From an uncultured Collinsella sp. (GTDB lineage: Bacteria; Actinomycetota; Coriobacteriia; Coriobacteriales; Coriobacteriaceae), in contig UQIL01000006.1 of the NCBI GenBank assembly GCA_900541025.1, positions 1 to 64,000 of the forward strand: a stretch of 64,000 bases of DNA, given 5' to 3'. This document shows, piece after piece, positions 8,696 to 17,277 of this stretch. The first letter of the stretch is position 1. Every line of letters begins with the position of its first letter. The notes below the pieces were generated by a model that did not search any database, was not told the origin of the DNA, and saw nothing but the letters and a program-made list of their open reading frames with translations. The position numbers and the translations under genes are program-made.

Positions 8696-9493
8696 ATGGG
8701 TCTTGAGGGAATCAAACTGATTGCATGCGATTTGGACGGCACGTTGCTGCATCCGGGGGAGCGCGAGCTGCGTTCCGAGGCCTTTGAGCTTATCGATGAG
8801 CTGCATCGTCGTGGTATCGTGTTTATGCCGGCGAGTGGCCGTCAATATGCGAGCTTGCGCTACCTGTTTGCCCCGGTGGCCGATGAGCTCGCCTATGTAT
8901 GCGAAAACGGAACCCTGGTGATGAGCGAGGGGCGTGCCGTCGTCAAGCGTTCCATGGAGCGTAGCCTTGCTATGGTTATCGCGAATACCGTGGTTGCGTA
9001 TCCCCATACCGACATGACCCTTTCGTGTGAGGGGCACATCTACACCATGAGCGGCAACGATGCGTTCGTCGACCATTTGCGCTATGTGGTCCACTGCGAT
9101 GTGGCGGTGGTCGACCGTCCCGAGGACATCGACGAGGATGTCATTAAGATTGGCTTCCAGACGCCCGAGGTGGATTATCCGGCGGCCCGGGAGTATTTCG
9201 AGCGCCTCTTTGGCGACCGTGTCGATGTGATGACGTCAGGAACCGCATGGACGGACCTTATCGGTTTCGGTTCGGGCAAGGGCTCCGCGCTTGTCGATTA
9301 CGGTCGTGTCCTGGGGATTTCGCCCGATGAGATGATGGCATTTGGCGACAATGAGAACGATCGCGACATGCTCAACGTCGTGGGCCATCCCTATCTGATG
9401 GAGAGCTGCAACCCCACCATGCGCGGTATCAACGATCGCGTCCGTTACGTGCACACGGTCGAAGAAGAACTGCACCGCCTGCTCGCCGAGTAG
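8696..9493 (+). CDS. Cof-type HAD phosphatase
   Basis: A 265-residue HAD-superfamily hydrolase of the Cof/IIB class. Motif I is ACDLDGTLL near the N terminus, motif II is PASGRQY, and motif IV is AFGDNENDRDML. Such enzymes dephosphorylate sugar phosphates, nucleotides or flavin precursors; the substrate cannot be read from sequence. ggggga precedes the ATG at 8696. It may be read with the two upstream genes (84 bp gap). Confidence 0.9.
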   Translation: MGLEGIKLIACDLDGTLLHPGERELRSEAFELIDELHRRGIVFMPASGRQYASLRYLFAPVADELAYVCENGTLVMSEGRAVVKRSMERSLAMVIANTVVAYPHTDMTLSCEGHIYTMSGNDAFVDHLRYVVHCDVAVVDRPEDIDEDVIKIGFQTPEVDYPAAREYFERLFGDRVDVMTSGTAWTDLIGFGSGKGSALVDYGRVLGISPDEMMAFGDNENDRDMLNVVGHPYLMESCNPTMRGINDRVRYVHTVEEELHRLLAE

Positions 9494-9496
9494 GTT

Positions 9497-9567
9497 TTCG
9501 GGACATGCCTAGAAATGTACTGTTTGCTGCAAAGCGCGGAAAGGTGGATTTTAAGGCATGTCCCGAA
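9497..9567. repeat. Intergenic inverted repeat (core-motif family)
   Basis: Perfect 14-bp arms ttcgggacatgcct (9497-9510) and its reverse (9554-9567) enclose 43 bp. The enclosed part contains tgtttgctgcaaa, resembling the core of the palindromes at 18.7, 19.9 and 59.5 kb. It lies between convergent genes and has no T-run, so it may or may not act as a terminator. Confidence 0.6.
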
Positions 9568-9570
9568 CAT

Positions 9571-9951
9571 CTACCGGCAGTCGGGGCAGAGACCCTCGAA
9601 GATGGTGTAGTGCGACGTGACGTGCCAGCCGATTTGCTCGGACGCTTTGGCGTCGAGCTGGGCATCGAAGGGGAGCGGTACGTCGATGACGCGGCTGCAC
9701 GAGGTGCAGATGATATGCGCATGCGGCTCGATCGTGCGATCGAAGCGGCTGCCGCCCGGCGTCTTGATGGAGAGGATCTCGCCGGCGTCGGCCAAGAGAT
9801 TGAGATTGCGGTAGACCGTACCGCGGCTGATTTTGTCATCCTGCGCGCGCACGGCGTTGTAGATTTCGTCGGCGGTGGGATGGTTATAGCTTTGGCGCAC
9901 GGCGTCAAGAACCAGCTTTCGCTGCCTGGTATTCCTTCTTTGCACCGCCAT
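9571..9951 (-). CDS. Fur/PerR-family transcriptional regulator
   Basis: A 126-residue metal-responsive repressor. The N-terminal winged helix includes SRGTVYRNLNLLADAGEI. The metal and dimer region has HAHIICTSC and a C-terminal CPDC pair, the structural zinc site. It may be PerR-like (peroxide sensing) or Fur-like; the sequence alone does not decide. The upstream intergenic region (9952-10012) is AT-rich and likely holds its promoter. The C terminus is short, as in PerR. Confidence 0.9.
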   Translation of the reverse strand: MAVQRRNTRQRKLVLDAVRQSYNHPTADEIYNAVRAQDDKISRGTVYRNLNLLADAGEILSIKTPGGSRFDRTIEPHAHIICTSCSRVIDVPLPFDAQLDAKASEQIGWHVTSHYTIFEGLCPDCR

Positions 9952-10012
9952 GCGCCTCGCCTCTTTTCTATCAACGGTCGTAGGTAAATGATACCGTATT
10001 TAGCACACAATA

Positions 10013-10423
10013 CTAATAATGAGGACTGAAACCGTCTTCATTGGCAAGTGGGGCTCGGGCCTGAGCGTCTATGAGGCGAAAACGCGTTCCCATGCGCTCG
10101 TAGGAGGCATGAAGCGCCTCGAGATGAGATAGGATATTTGCCGGAGCTCCCTGTATCTCCATCTCGACTGAGCCGTCTTCCATGTTACGCACCCAGCCGG
10201 TGAGTGCGCGTGCCTGCGCGAGGTTGGTGTTGGTGAAGCGGAAACCGACGCCCTGGACCTGCCCCTCCCACCGCAGGAAATAGCGCTGCGGGGCGTCTTG
10301 AGTGGCCTCGTCACTTGCGAGCACGGTGAGCCTACGGCGCAGCTCGAGCTCGACGTTTGATGGTTTTTGAGGCTCTCGACTGCCGCCGGTGACGCTGGAG
10401 AAGAACGTATCGAAGAAGCCCAT
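10013..10423 (-). CDS. Acylphosphatase-domain protein
   Basis: A 136-residue protein whose second half is an acylphosphatase: GQVQGVGFRFTNTN carries the phosphate-binding arginine, and GWVRNMEDGSVEMEIQG the catalytic asparagine. Acylphosphatases hydrolyse carboxyl-phosphate bonds. The first 45 residues (starting MGFFDTFF) are an extension not found in the roughly 90-residue single-domain enzymes. The start at 10423 is three bases past the stop of the upstream oxidoreductase gene, so both are in one operon. Confidence 0.9.
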   Translation of the reverse strand: MGFFDTFFSSVTGGSREPQKPSNVELELRRRLTVLASDEATQDAPQRYFLRWEGQVQGVGFRFTNTNLAQARALTGWVRNMEDGSVEMEIQGAPANILSHLEALHASYERMGTRFRLIDAQARAPLANEDGFSPHY

Positions 10424-10425
10424 CG

Positions 10426-11532
10426 CTAGGCCTGCTTGCCTGCATCGGCCGGGAAGGTAATGCCGGCCTGCTGGCGCACGGCATCCATGATGCGCAACGA
10501 GACAAGCGTGACATCGCGGTAGTGTCCGAGCTCGTGACGTCCTGCCGGCGTTTCCCAAATCTCATCTTTGACGTGATGAACGCCGTTGATGGCGGTGATA
10601 AAGTCGGCGAGCTCGTATTCCATCGTGTTGCTCGATTTGGGCAGGTCGAGCACGCGGCCGTTGTCGCCCTGTTCGCGCGGTGCCTCGGTCGCCGAGCCGC
10701 GTGCGACGTCGCCGCGATAGTCGATGCGGACGTTGCGGGGCGTGGACAGATGGTCGATCTGGATAGTGCCGCGCTCGCCTTCGATCTGCGAGGGCAGCAG
10801 GTCATTTGTTATTTTGGAGTGCGCGAGCTCGACGGAGATACGGCCGCCGCCGTAGCTGGCGAGGATGGAACCGCAGCCGTCGATGGGGCCGTGCGTGAGC
10901 TGTCGCGTGGTGGGGTCGAGCAGAGTAGCCATGCTCGTAAGGCCGGAGGGCATGCCGAAAATCTCGACCATGGGCTCGACGGTGTAGACGCCAATGTCCA
11001 TGAGGGAACCCGATGCCATATTGCAGTCGAAGATATTGGTGGCGCGTCCCGCGAGAATCTCGTTATAGCGCGAGGAATATTTGCCAAAGCGCAATGAGGC
11101 ACGGCGGATGGGGGCGATCTCGCCCAGGGCGTCCTCGATGGCGTGGAAGGCGGGGTCGTGGAGGGGACGCATGGCCTCGAGGGCCACGACACCTGCTGCC
11201 TCGGCAGCGCGGAAGACTTCCAGCGCCTGCGCTTCGGTGGCACAGAAGGGCTTCTCGACGATGACATGCTTGCCACCGGCGATGCAGGCAAGGGCCTGCT
11301 CGTGATGGAGCGCGTTGGGGCTGCCGATATAGACGGCGTCGACGTCGGCAGCGGACGCAAGCTCGTCAAGCGCGGTGAAGTTACGCTCGCCGCCGTGCTT
11401 AGTGGTGAAGGCGGTACCGCGATTGGCATCGCGCGAGAGCGTGCCCACAAACGCGGCTTGGTCGTTGGCGTTGACGACCTGGATAAAGTCGTCGGTAATC
11501 ATGGATGTGCCGATGGTCGCTATACGCAGCAT
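10426..11532 (-). CDS. Gfo/Idh/MocA-family oxidoreductase
   Basis: A 368-residue NAD(P)-dependent dehydrogenase. The N-terminal Rossmann fold starts RIATIGTSMI, a variant of GxGxxG. The EKP motif (VIVEKPFC) carries the conserved lysine, and GSLMDIGVYTVEPM marks the C-terminal substrate domain. The substrate is probably a sugar or polyol derivative but cannot be named. It is followed directly by the acylphosphatase gene. Confidence 0.88.
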   Translation of the reverse strand: MLRIATIGTSMITDDFIQVVNANDQAAFVGTLSRDANRGTAFTTKHGGERNFTALDELASAADVDAVYIGSPNALHHEQALACIAGGKHVIVEKPFCATEAQALEVFRAAEAAGVVALEAMRPLHDPAFHAIEDALGEIAPIRRASLRFGKYSSRYNEILAGRATNIFDCNMASGSLMDIGVYTVEPMVEIFGMPSGLTSMATLLDPTTRQLTHGPIDGCGSILASYGGGRISVELAHSKITNDLLPSQIEGERGTIQIDHLSTPRNVRIDYRGDVARGSATEAPREQGDNGRVLDLPKSSNTMEYELADFITAINGVHHVKDEIWETPAGRHELGHYRDVTLVSLRIMDAVRQQAGITFPADAGKQA

Positions 11533-11607
11533 GTATCCCCCTCGTGCCGTTCGGTTTACAGGATGAGTGTAGCGCGAGGGGGCAGGAAATAGCGTGTGAA
11601 AACGCCG

Positions 11608-12093
11608 TTACAGGTCGCTCTCGTTAAAGCCGGCGTCGATATCGAGGTTGCTGCCGTCGGCCGCCGTGGTGGCAAGCTCGTCGCAGCGCTCATTGAGCTC
11701 ATGGCCGGCGTGGCCCTTAACCCAGATGAACTCCACTTTGTGCTTGCTCTTTGCGGTGAGCAGGCGCTCCCACAGATCGCGGTTCTTGACGGGCTGCTTG
11801 TTGGCGGTCTTCCAGCCGCGTTTTTTCCAGCCGTCGATCCAGTGCTTGTTAAAGGCGTTGACGACGTACTGCGAGTCGGAATGGACTTCGACGTCGCAGG
11901 GGCGGTTGAGCGCCTCGAGCGCCACGATGACCGCCATGAGTTCCATGCGGTTGTTGGTGGTCTTGGCGTAGCCGCGCGAAAGCTCGGAGGTGAAGGTCTT
12001 GCCGGCGGGGTTGGTGTATTTGAGCACGGCGCCGTAGCCGCCGCGTCCCGGATTTGATCGGGCCGAGCCGTCGGTGTAGATGATGACCTTCAC
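11608..12093 (-). CDS. rnhA: Ribonuclease HI
   Basis: A 161-residue endonuclease that cuts RNA in RNA-DNA hybrids. Catalytic residues are all present: the Asp in YTDGSA, the Glu in NRMELMAV, the Asp in HSDSQYV and the C-terminal Asp in NERCDELA. The active-site histidine is in KGHAGHE. gaaaggaacc precedes the ATG at 12093. It appears monocistronic. Confidence 0.95.
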   Translation of the reverse strand: MKVIIYTDGSARSNPGRGGYGAVLKYTNPAGKTFTSELSRGYAKTTNNRMELMAVIVALEALNRPCDVEVHSDSQYVVNAFNKHWIDGWKKRGWKTANKQPVKNRDLWERLLTAKSKHKVEFIWVKGHAGHELNERCDELATTAADGSNLDIDAGFNESDL

Positions 12094-12192
12094 ATGGTTC
12101 CTTTCGTTGGGTACGTTTCGTGTGAGTGACCATTGTAGCGCCGCGTTCGTCGAGGGCTAGCAATCTACGATTTCTACCCCGTCTTCCGACAG

Positions 12193-13095
12193 TTAGTTGG
12201 CATGGATGATGCGGTTGAGCTCGTCGAGGTATTGCTGCAACAGGGAAGAGGGCTTGCGTTCATCGTGCATGATATAGCCTACGTGCATCGTCGGGGCATC
12301 TGCCAGCGGAATCGATGCCATGCCCCATTGCATTTCGTTTGAGAGCACGCCGGTGGAGAGCGTGTAGCCGTTCGAGGTGATCAGCAGGTTGGTGAGCGTG
12401 CCGCGGTCAGAGACTCGAATGTTGCGATCGCAGGGGATGTAGCTAAACGGTTCCTCGGCGTAATAGAAGGAGTTTGAGGTTCCCTGCTCAAAGCTATAAC
12501 GCGTATAGGGTGTGAGGTCGGCAAGGGACAGCTGCGGGCGGCGGGCAAGCGGGTGGCGCTCGCTAACGAAGACGTGGACCGTCGCGTCGAATAGGGGATG
12601 GAAGCTCGCGCGCGCATCGGCAAAAGCCTTCTGCAGAACGCGGGCGTTAAAGTCGTCCAGATAGAGGATGCCGATGTCGCTGCGAAACGCGCGGACGTCA
12701 TCGATGATCTGCGATGTGGTGGTCTCGCGCATGATGAACTCGAACTTGCTGTCGCGGCAGCGCTCGACCACGTTGACAAAGGCCTCGACCGAAAAGGCGT
12801 AGTGCTGGGCGGAAATGGCGAGGCGGGCTTGCGGGGTGCCGCCGTCCTCGTAGCGGGCCTCGAGCATATCGGCCTGCTCTACGACCTGGCGCGCATAGCC
12901 CAAAAGCTCGGTGCCGTCGTTGGTGAGCGTGACGCCGCGGCTGGAGCGCGTAAAGATCTCCAGGTGGAGTTCCTGCTCCAGACTTTTGACGGCGTTTGAG
13001 ATGTTGGACTGAGCGGTATAGAGGCGCTGGGCTGCGGCATTGATTGAGCCGGACTCTGCCACGGCGATCAAAAAGCGAAGCTGCTGGAGGGTCAT
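12193..13095 (-). CDS. LysR-family transcriptional regulator
   Basis: A 300-residue activator/repressor. The N-terminal winged helix (MTLQQLRFLIAVAESGS...AAQRLYTAQSNIS) is typical and the remainder is a ligand-binding domain. It is divergent from metY, so control of methionine or sulfur genes is the simplest inference. I start it at 13095 rather than the in-frame ATG at 13104 because aagga fits the second ATG better. A perfect inverted repeat lies just upstream. Confidence 0.9.
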   Translation of the reverse strand: MTLQQLRFLIAVAESGSINAAAQRLYTAQSNISNAVKSLEQELHLEIFTRSSRGVTLTNDGTELLGYARQVVEQADMLEARYEDGGTPQARLAISAQHYAFSVEAFVNVVERCRDSKFEFIMRETTTSQIIDDVRAFRSDIGILYLDDFNARVLQKAFADARASFHPLFDATVHVFVSERHPLARRPQLSLADLTPYTRYSFEQGTSNSFYYAEEPFSYIPCDRNIRVSDRGTLTNLLITSNGYTLSTGVLSNEMQWGMASIPLADAPTMHVGYIMHDERKPSSLLQQYLDELNRIIHAN

Positions 13096-13113
13096 CGGCG
13101 CCATCCTTTCGAG

Positions 13114-13136
13114 TGTTATCTATAAAACCGATAACA
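13114..13136. promoter_or_regulatory. Inverted-repeat operator upstream of the LysR gene
   Basis: tgttatc-N9-gataaca is a perfect 7-bp inverted repeat with a 9-bp spacer. It starts 19 bp from the lysR start in the divergent lysR-metY region. The T-N-A ends and size fit a LysR-type site, probably autoregulatory. Confidence 0.6.
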
Positions 13137-13189
13137 GGTTAGCGCTTTTAAGTGATTGACCGAGGGAAACAATGCTCGTACTATTCAAA

Positions 13190-13367
13190 ACACACAAAGG
13201 CGGTAGGTAATTAAACCGACCACGGAACCGGGATGCGAAAGGAGGCCCGCATATGAATTGCTTACCAAGACGAATACCGGGCTCCTGTTTGCGCCCGTCG
13301 GCGTGATCAGGAGACAGCGACTTACTTCTCTATTTTTATTTACTTTCGTTCGATCAAGGAGATCATC
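13190..13367 (+). promoter_or_regulatory. Structured metY leader
   Basis: The leader can fold: 13202-13212 (ggtaggtaatt) pairs with 13257-13267 (aattgcttacc) with two wobbles; atgcg (13233-13237) pairs with cgcat (13248-13252); aggaggcccg can pair with cgggctcct (13279-13287). These alternatives overlap the ribosome binding site and codons of the small ORF at 13253. I do not recognise a SAM, cobalamin or T-box riboswitch. Leader-peptide attenuation is the best guess. Confidence 0.45.
13253..13306 (+). CDS. Candidate 17-residue Cys-containing leader peptide of metY
   Basis: An ATG preceded by an ideal site (aaaggagg at 13238-13245, spacing 7) opens a 17-codon frame reading MNCLPRRIPGSCLRPSA, ending in TGA 61 bp before metY. 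Cysteine codons are at positions 3 and 12. Cysteine-containing upstream ORFs are known to attenuate sulfur-assimilation genes in other actinobacteria (mycobacteria). Because metY uses sulfide or thiols to build homocysteine, a cysteine-sensing leader peptide is plausible. Confidence 0.55.
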   Translation: MNCLPRRIPGSCLRPSA

Positions 13368-14678
13368 ATGAGCCAGTTCATCAACAACCCCGAGCACACC
13401 TTTGGTTTCGATACCCTGCAGCTTCACGTTGGCCAGGAGAGCGCCGATCCCGCATCCGACTCCCGCGCCGTGCCTATCTACCAGACCACGAGCTATGTGT
13501 TCCGCAATTCCCAGCACGCCGCCGACCGCTTTGGTCTTGCCGACGCCGGCAACATCTACGGCCGTCTGACCAACTCCACCCAGGGCGTCTTCGAGGACCG
13601 TATCGCCGCACTCGAGGGTGGCGTGGCAGGTCTTGCCGTCGCCTCCGGTGCCGCTGCCATCACCTATACCCTGCAGGCTCTCGCCCAGGCCGGTGACCAC
13701 GTGGTCGCCCAGAAGACCATCTACGGCGGTTCCTACAACCTGCTGGAGCATACGCTCTCCCAGTTTGGCGTCGAGACCACGTTTGTCGATGCCCATAACC
13801 TGGAAGAGGTTGAGGGTGCCATCAGGGACAACACCACGGTCATCTATCTCGAGACGCTCGGCAACCCCAACTCCGACATCCCCAACATCGACGCCATCTC
13901 CGAGATCGCCAAGAAGCACGGTCTGCCGGTTGTCGTCGACAACACCTTCGGCACCCCGTATCTGTTCCGTCCGCTGGAGCATAGTGCCAACATCGTCGTT
14001 CACTCCGCAACCAAGTTCATCGGCGGCCACGGCACCTCGCTGGGCGGTGTGATCGTCGACGGCGGTAACTTCGATTGGAAGGCGAGCGGCAAGTATGCGC
14101 AGATCGCCGAGCCCAACCCCTCCTACCATGGCGTCTCGTTTGCCGAGGCTGCCGGTCCCGCCGCCTTCGCAACCTATGTCCGCGCTATCTTGCTGCGTGA
14201 CGAGGGCGCCTGCATCAGCCCGTTCAACGCCTGGATCCTGCTCCAGGGCACCGAGACTCTGTCGCTGCGCGTTGACCGTCATGTCGAGAACACCAAGAAG
14301 GTCGTTGAGTTCCTGGCTGGTGACAGCCATGTCGCCAAGGTGAACCACCCGAGCCTGTCTGAGCACCCCGATCACGAGCTCTATCAGAAGTACTTCCCCA
14401 ACGGCGGTGCCTCGATCTTTACCTTTGAGATTAAGGGTGGCCAGGAGGCCGCCTGGAAGTTCATCGATCATCTGCAGGTGTTCTCGCTGCTCGCCAACGT
14501 GGCCGACGTCAAGTCGCTCGTCGTGCACCCGGCTACCACCACGCACTCCCAGCTCTCTGCCGAGGAGCTCGCCGAGCAGAACATCACGCCCTCCACGATC
14601 CGTCTTTCCATCGGTACCGAGAACGCCGAGGATATCATTTGGGATCTGAAGCAGGCTTTCGCCGCGCTGGACGAGTAA
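13368..14678 (+). CDS. metY: O-acetylhomoserine (thiol)-lyase
   Basis: A 436-residue PLP enzyme of the Cys/Met metabolism family that forms homocysteine from O-acetylhomoserine and sulfide. The PLP lysine is in HSATKFIGGHGTSLGG, with GLAVASGAAAITY and IYGRLTNST also diagnostic. The length (about 430) and the insert before the PLP motif favour MetY over MetB/MetC. caaggag supports the start. It sits behind the leader ORF and divergent from the LysR regulator. Confidence 0.93.
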   Translation: MSQFINNPEHTFGFDTLQLHVGQESADPASDSRAVPIYQTTSYVFRNSQHAADRFGLADAGNIYGRLTNSTQGVFEDRIAALEGGVAGLAVASGAAAITYTLQALAQAGDHVVAQKTIYGGSYNLLEHTLSQFGVETTFVDAHNLEEVEGAIRDNTTVIYLETLGNPNSDIPNIDAISEIAKKHGLPVVVDNTFGTPYLFRPLEHSANIVVHSATKFIGGHGTSLGGVIVDGGNFDWKASGKYAQIAEPNPSYHGVSFAEAAGPAAFATYVRAILLRDEGACISPFNAWILLQGTETLSLRVDRHVENTKKVVEFLAGDSHVAKVNHPSLSEHPDHELYQKYFPNGGASIFTFEIKGGQEAAWKFIDHLQVFSLLANVADVKSLVVHPATTTHSQLSAEELAEQNITPSTIRLSIGTENAEDIIWDLKQAFAALDE

Positions 14679-14738
14679 GGCGACTTGTGCAAGGACCCCT
14701 TGCGACTCGATAGGTATAACTGCATAAAATGCCTGCTC

Positions 14739-14779
14739 AAGGCACCTGTGCGAACAATAGTTGCACAGGCGCCTTTTTT
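14739..14779 (+). terminator. metY terminator
   Basis: A 13-bp stem (aaggcacctgtgc at 14739-14751 with gcacaggcgcctt at 14763-14775, one mismatch) is followed by a T-run. Confidence 0.85.
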
Positions 14780-14860
14780 GCATAGAGAGGGCGCAAAAAC
14801 AGGGTTTTTGACACGCTTTATGCATCCGAGTTGTGGAAAACTCCTGTTGAGAGGATGTGA

Positions 14861-14896
14861 GTTTTACGCAATTGACGTGCGCCTTTTGAGTAAAAC
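14861..14896 (+). promoter_or_regulatory. Operator-like inverted repeat over a promoter
   Basis: gttttacgcaa (14861-14871) and ttgagtaaaac (14886-14896) are inverted with one mismatch. ttgacg at 14872-14877 between them could be a -35. It lies about 95 bp before the secreted-protein gene. The rest of 14780-14990 shows no gene. Confidence 0.4.
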
Positions 14897-14990
14897 CGCA
14901 GGTCGCGATTTGCTCGGGGTACTATGCAGCGCGATCGAATCACACGCAGCTCAAACGCAGCAAAAACGCACTACGGAGGTTTCCAGCTAC

Positions 14991-15767
14991 ATGAGGATCG
15001 ATTCACGAAAACCGAAAGCCGCCGCCCTTTCCGCCGCTCTGACCGTGGCACTTTTGGCGGGCGCCGGCGCAACTGATGCCCACGCCGCAACATTGTCCGA
15101 TACGGTTGGATCTACGCCGTCCGAGACGACGCTGGTACAGCCCGTCGACTACCGCGGCGACGGTTATGGCTCTATGCAGGAGTGGAACGCCTCGATGGAG
15201 GCCAAACGCGATTCCCTGGAGATGCGCGCTCAGATCATCATGAATATGTATGGCGACTATGCTACCGATGACGAGCGCGCTGTGCTGCAGGGCTGCATCG
15301 ACGGTGCGGGTAGCCTGTTGACGATGGGGGAGGTCGACGCCAAGTCGACCGAGCTCGACGAGCTTCGCTCCACGCTCGAGGATGCCAAGCGCGAGGCGCT
15401 CGAGGCTGCCGCAGCCGAAGCCGAGGCCGCTGAGGCCGTTCAGGCTTCGTATTACAACGCCGGCTCCGGCTCGTCTTACGCGTCTGCTGCGTATTACGCG
15501 AACGGCTCGGGCCTGACGCGTTCGAGCGGCGTCAATAACTATAACGGGCGCCGCGAGACCTATTACAGCAGCAATGTGCTTTATCACTATCGCACGGGCG
15601 AATGGACTCAGGATTCTGAGGGCTTCTGGCGCGATTCCGACGGCTATTACGTTGTTGCCGCGGGCGATATGGCCCAGGGCTCGACCTTTACGGGCTCCAA
15701 GGGCGAGTGCAAGGTCTATGACTCCGGCTGCGCTGCCGGAACCACCGACTACTACACCGGTTGGTAA
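14991..15767 (+). CDS. Secreted protein with helical stalk and C-terminal beta-barrel-like domain
   Basis: A 258-residue exported protein. The signal peptide is clear (KPKAAALSAALTVALLAGAG then DAHA, cleavage near residue 34). Next come a helical, Glu/Ala-rich segment (about 95-150), a Ser/Tyr-rich linker with SYASAAYYANGS, and a C-terminal domain (GYYVVAAGDMAQGSTF ... KVYDSGCAAGTTDYYTGW). That end resembles the double-psi/3D domains of cell-wall enzymes, but I cannot see a catalytic set, so it may bind or remodel wall. ggaggt supports the start. Confidence 0.65.
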   Translation: MRIDSRKPKAAALSAALTVALLAGAGATDAHAATLSDTVGSTPSETTLVQPVDYRGDGYGSMQEWNASMEAKRDSLEMRAQIIMNMYGDYATDDERAVLQGCIDGAGSLLTMGEVDAKSTELDELRSTLEDAKREALEAAAAEAEAAEAVQASYYNAGSGSSYASAAYYANGSGLTRSSGVNNYNGRRETYYSSNVLYHYRTGEWTQDSEGFWRDSDGYYVVAAGDMAQGSTFTGSKGECKVYDSGCAAGTTDYYTGW

Positions 15768-15796
15768 TTTTTCTGCATCACGGATATTTGGCGGAT

Positions 15797-15836
15797 GGGC
15801 GTCTTTACCGAGCTTTAGGGCAACGTAAGGACGCCC
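15797..15836 (+). terminator. Hairpin after the secreted-protein gene
   Basis: gggcgtctttac (15797-15808) pairs with gtaaggacgccc (15825-15836) with one wobble; the tail gttctatg is only weakly T-rich. It is a possible terminator. Confidence 0.5.
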
Positions 15837-15953
15837 GTTCTATGTATGCGCTTGAGTTAACAGAGCCCTTACCGTGGCGGTACGCTGGGCGTATGGATGC
15901 GGGGCACACTGGTTCTTGAGAAATAAGGTCTTTCTCGTGGAGGAAGTGGTCTT

Positions 15954-16160
15954 GTGAACGCTCGAGATATCGCCGTTGCCGCCATTGCATTGACGCTTGG
16001 TTGCCTTGGTCCTACGGCCGCGCTCGTCGCAGGTGTGCAGGGGTCTTGTGGGGCTGCCTCTATCGTGGTCGGCGCGTTGATCGCGGCCGCGCTGCTGGGA
16101 AGTGCGGGCGTAGTCCTTTGTCGCGACGATGAGGACCAGGCGTCGGAGTCGCAGCTCTAA
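15954..16160 (+). CDS. Small two-helix membrane protein
   Basis: A 68-residue protein with a GTG start behind ggagga. Two hydrophobic stretches (VAAIALTLGCLGPTAALV and IVVGALIAAALLGSAGVVL) with a Gly/Ser turn predict a helical hairpin. An acidic tail (CRDDEDQASESQL) follows. I do not recognise the family. It is alone on its strand between a secreted-protein gene and panE. Confidence 0.6.
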   Translation: MNARDIAVAAIALTLGCLGPTAALVAGVQGSCGAASIVVGALIAAALLGSAGVVLCRDDEDQASESQL

Positions 16161-16187
16161 CCGTTGTGAAGCTGATTTTTGGCCAAA

Positions 16188-16234
16188 GATGAAAAAGGAA
16201 GCCGCCGCGAGGGGAGTGCCCCTTGCGGCGGCTT
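16188..16234 (-). terminator. panE terminator
   Basis: A 10-bp stem aagccgccgc/gcggcggctt (16199-16208, 16225-16234) has an inner agggg/cccct extension. It is followed on the minus strand by a T-rich tail (cctttttc). It terminates panE. Confidence 0.75.
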
Positions 16235-16269
16235 TGCCATTGGATCTGTTGGCTGCAGTATGCCGAGCA

Positions 16270-17184
16270 CTACCAGCTGCTTTCTATTTCGCGAATCCTC
16301 TGGTAGAGCCAATCGTTTTGCGTCACTTGGATATCGTGTTTGGCGGCCAGGCGGCAAATGGTGCCCGCGAACTCCTCGACTTCGGTTTTTCGTTGCGCGA
16401 TGCGGTCCTGCGCCATCGAGGGCATACCGGCGGGGTCGAGCCCCTCGATGAGGTGCACCATCTGCGTCAGGTCTGCCTCGGTCAGCTCAACGCCCTCGGC
16501 GTTGGCAACCGCAAGCGTCTCGCGCATGGCGGCGACAAAACAGCGGCGCTGCTCGGAGCCCGGCTCCGTGGCGCTTCCGTAGGTCCCGCCGTAGGCCATG
16601 CACGTCTGGTTGATGCCGTCGTTGAGCATGAGTTTGGCCCACATGCGGTGCGCAACGTCGCTCTCGACGGTATGGGCGATGCCGCAGCGCGTGTAGAGCT
16701 CGTCGATGGCGGTGACGGTTGCGGGCTCGGTGCCGGCCGCCGCGCCAAAGCGGATTTCGCCCGCACTGGTAAAGGTGAGCTCTCCGTTGAGGAACACGGC
16801 GTCCATGCCCTGGCAAATACCAAGAACGGTATGCTCCCAGCCAAAGCGCTCGGCAATCTTCTGCTCGCTCGTAATTCCGTTACACAGCGAGGCGATGAGC
16901 GTATTGGGCCCCACGACGCGCTCCATAGTCTTGAGTGCCTGGTCGAGTCCGGTTGTCTTGACCGTGAGGATGGCCAGATCGGCGGGTGTCGCCTCGCTTG
17001 CGCGGACGGACTTGAGTACGCAGGGCTTGCCGTTGACGGTGAGCGCGTCGTTCGCATGGCGCTCAAAGCGAGCGTCGTCCATGATGTATTCGACGGCATC
17101 GTTGCCGAGTGCCTGGGCGATCATGCTGCCGTAGAGTAGCCCGACGCCGCCCTTGCCGATAAAGGCGACCTTGTTGATCTGCAT
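16270..17184 (-). CDS. panE: 2-dehydropantoate 2-reductase family protein
   Basis: A 304-residue ketopantoate-reductase fold. The N-terminal dinucleotide motif is FIGKGGVGLLYG, a middle TVKTTGLDQAL holds the conserved Lys region, and CNGITSEQ and MWAKLMLNDGINQ carry substrate and catalytic residues. It reduces ketopantoate (or a related 2-oxo acid) with NADPH on the way to pantothenate and CoA. I start at 17184 because ggggag fits this ATG; the ATG at 17193 would touch the site. A small ORF and a terminator-like hairpin lie upstream. Confidence 0.88.
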   Translation of the reverse strand: MQINKVAFIGKGGVGLLYGSMIAQALGNDAVEYIMDDARFERHANDALTVNGKPCVLKSVRASEATPADLAILTVKTTGLDQALKTMERVVGPNTLIASLCNGITSEQKIAERFGWEHTVLGICQGMDAVFLNGELTFTSAGEIRFGAAAGTEPATVTAIDELYTRCGIAHTVESDVAHRMWAKLMLNDGINQTCMAYGGTYGSATEPGSEQRRCFVAAMRETLAVANAEGVELTEADLTQMVHLIEGLDPAGMPSMAQDRIAQRKTEVEEFAGTICRLAAKHDIQVTQNDWLYQRIREIESSW

Positions 17185-17201
17185 GTGAATCATCTCCCCA
17201 T

Positions 17202-17229
17202 ATAAAAGGCGCCCGCGTAAGGGACGCCT
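17202..17229 (-). terminator. Terminator-like hairpin ahead of panE
   Basis: On the minus strand aggcgtccc pairs with gggcgcct (17221-17229, 17207-17214), followed by ttttat. It sits about 20 bp upstream of panE and downstream of a small ORF, as an attenuator would. Confidence 0.5.
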
Positions 17230-17277
17230 GATGGATTGTATGCTGCCGGGGTGATTGGTGGGTGCGCGGGGCGGCTG

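Noticed and set aside
13190..13367. SAM or T-box riboswitch in the metY leader
   Set aside because: None of the conserved cores of SAM-I/SAM-IV or T-boxes is seen; the leader ORF with Cys codons explains the region better.
13185..14825. A 546-codon open frame on the minus strand across metY
   Set aside because: It is antisense to a clearly conserved PLP enzyme. GC-rich codon bias on the real strand leaves the opposite frame open, and the translated product resembles nothing.
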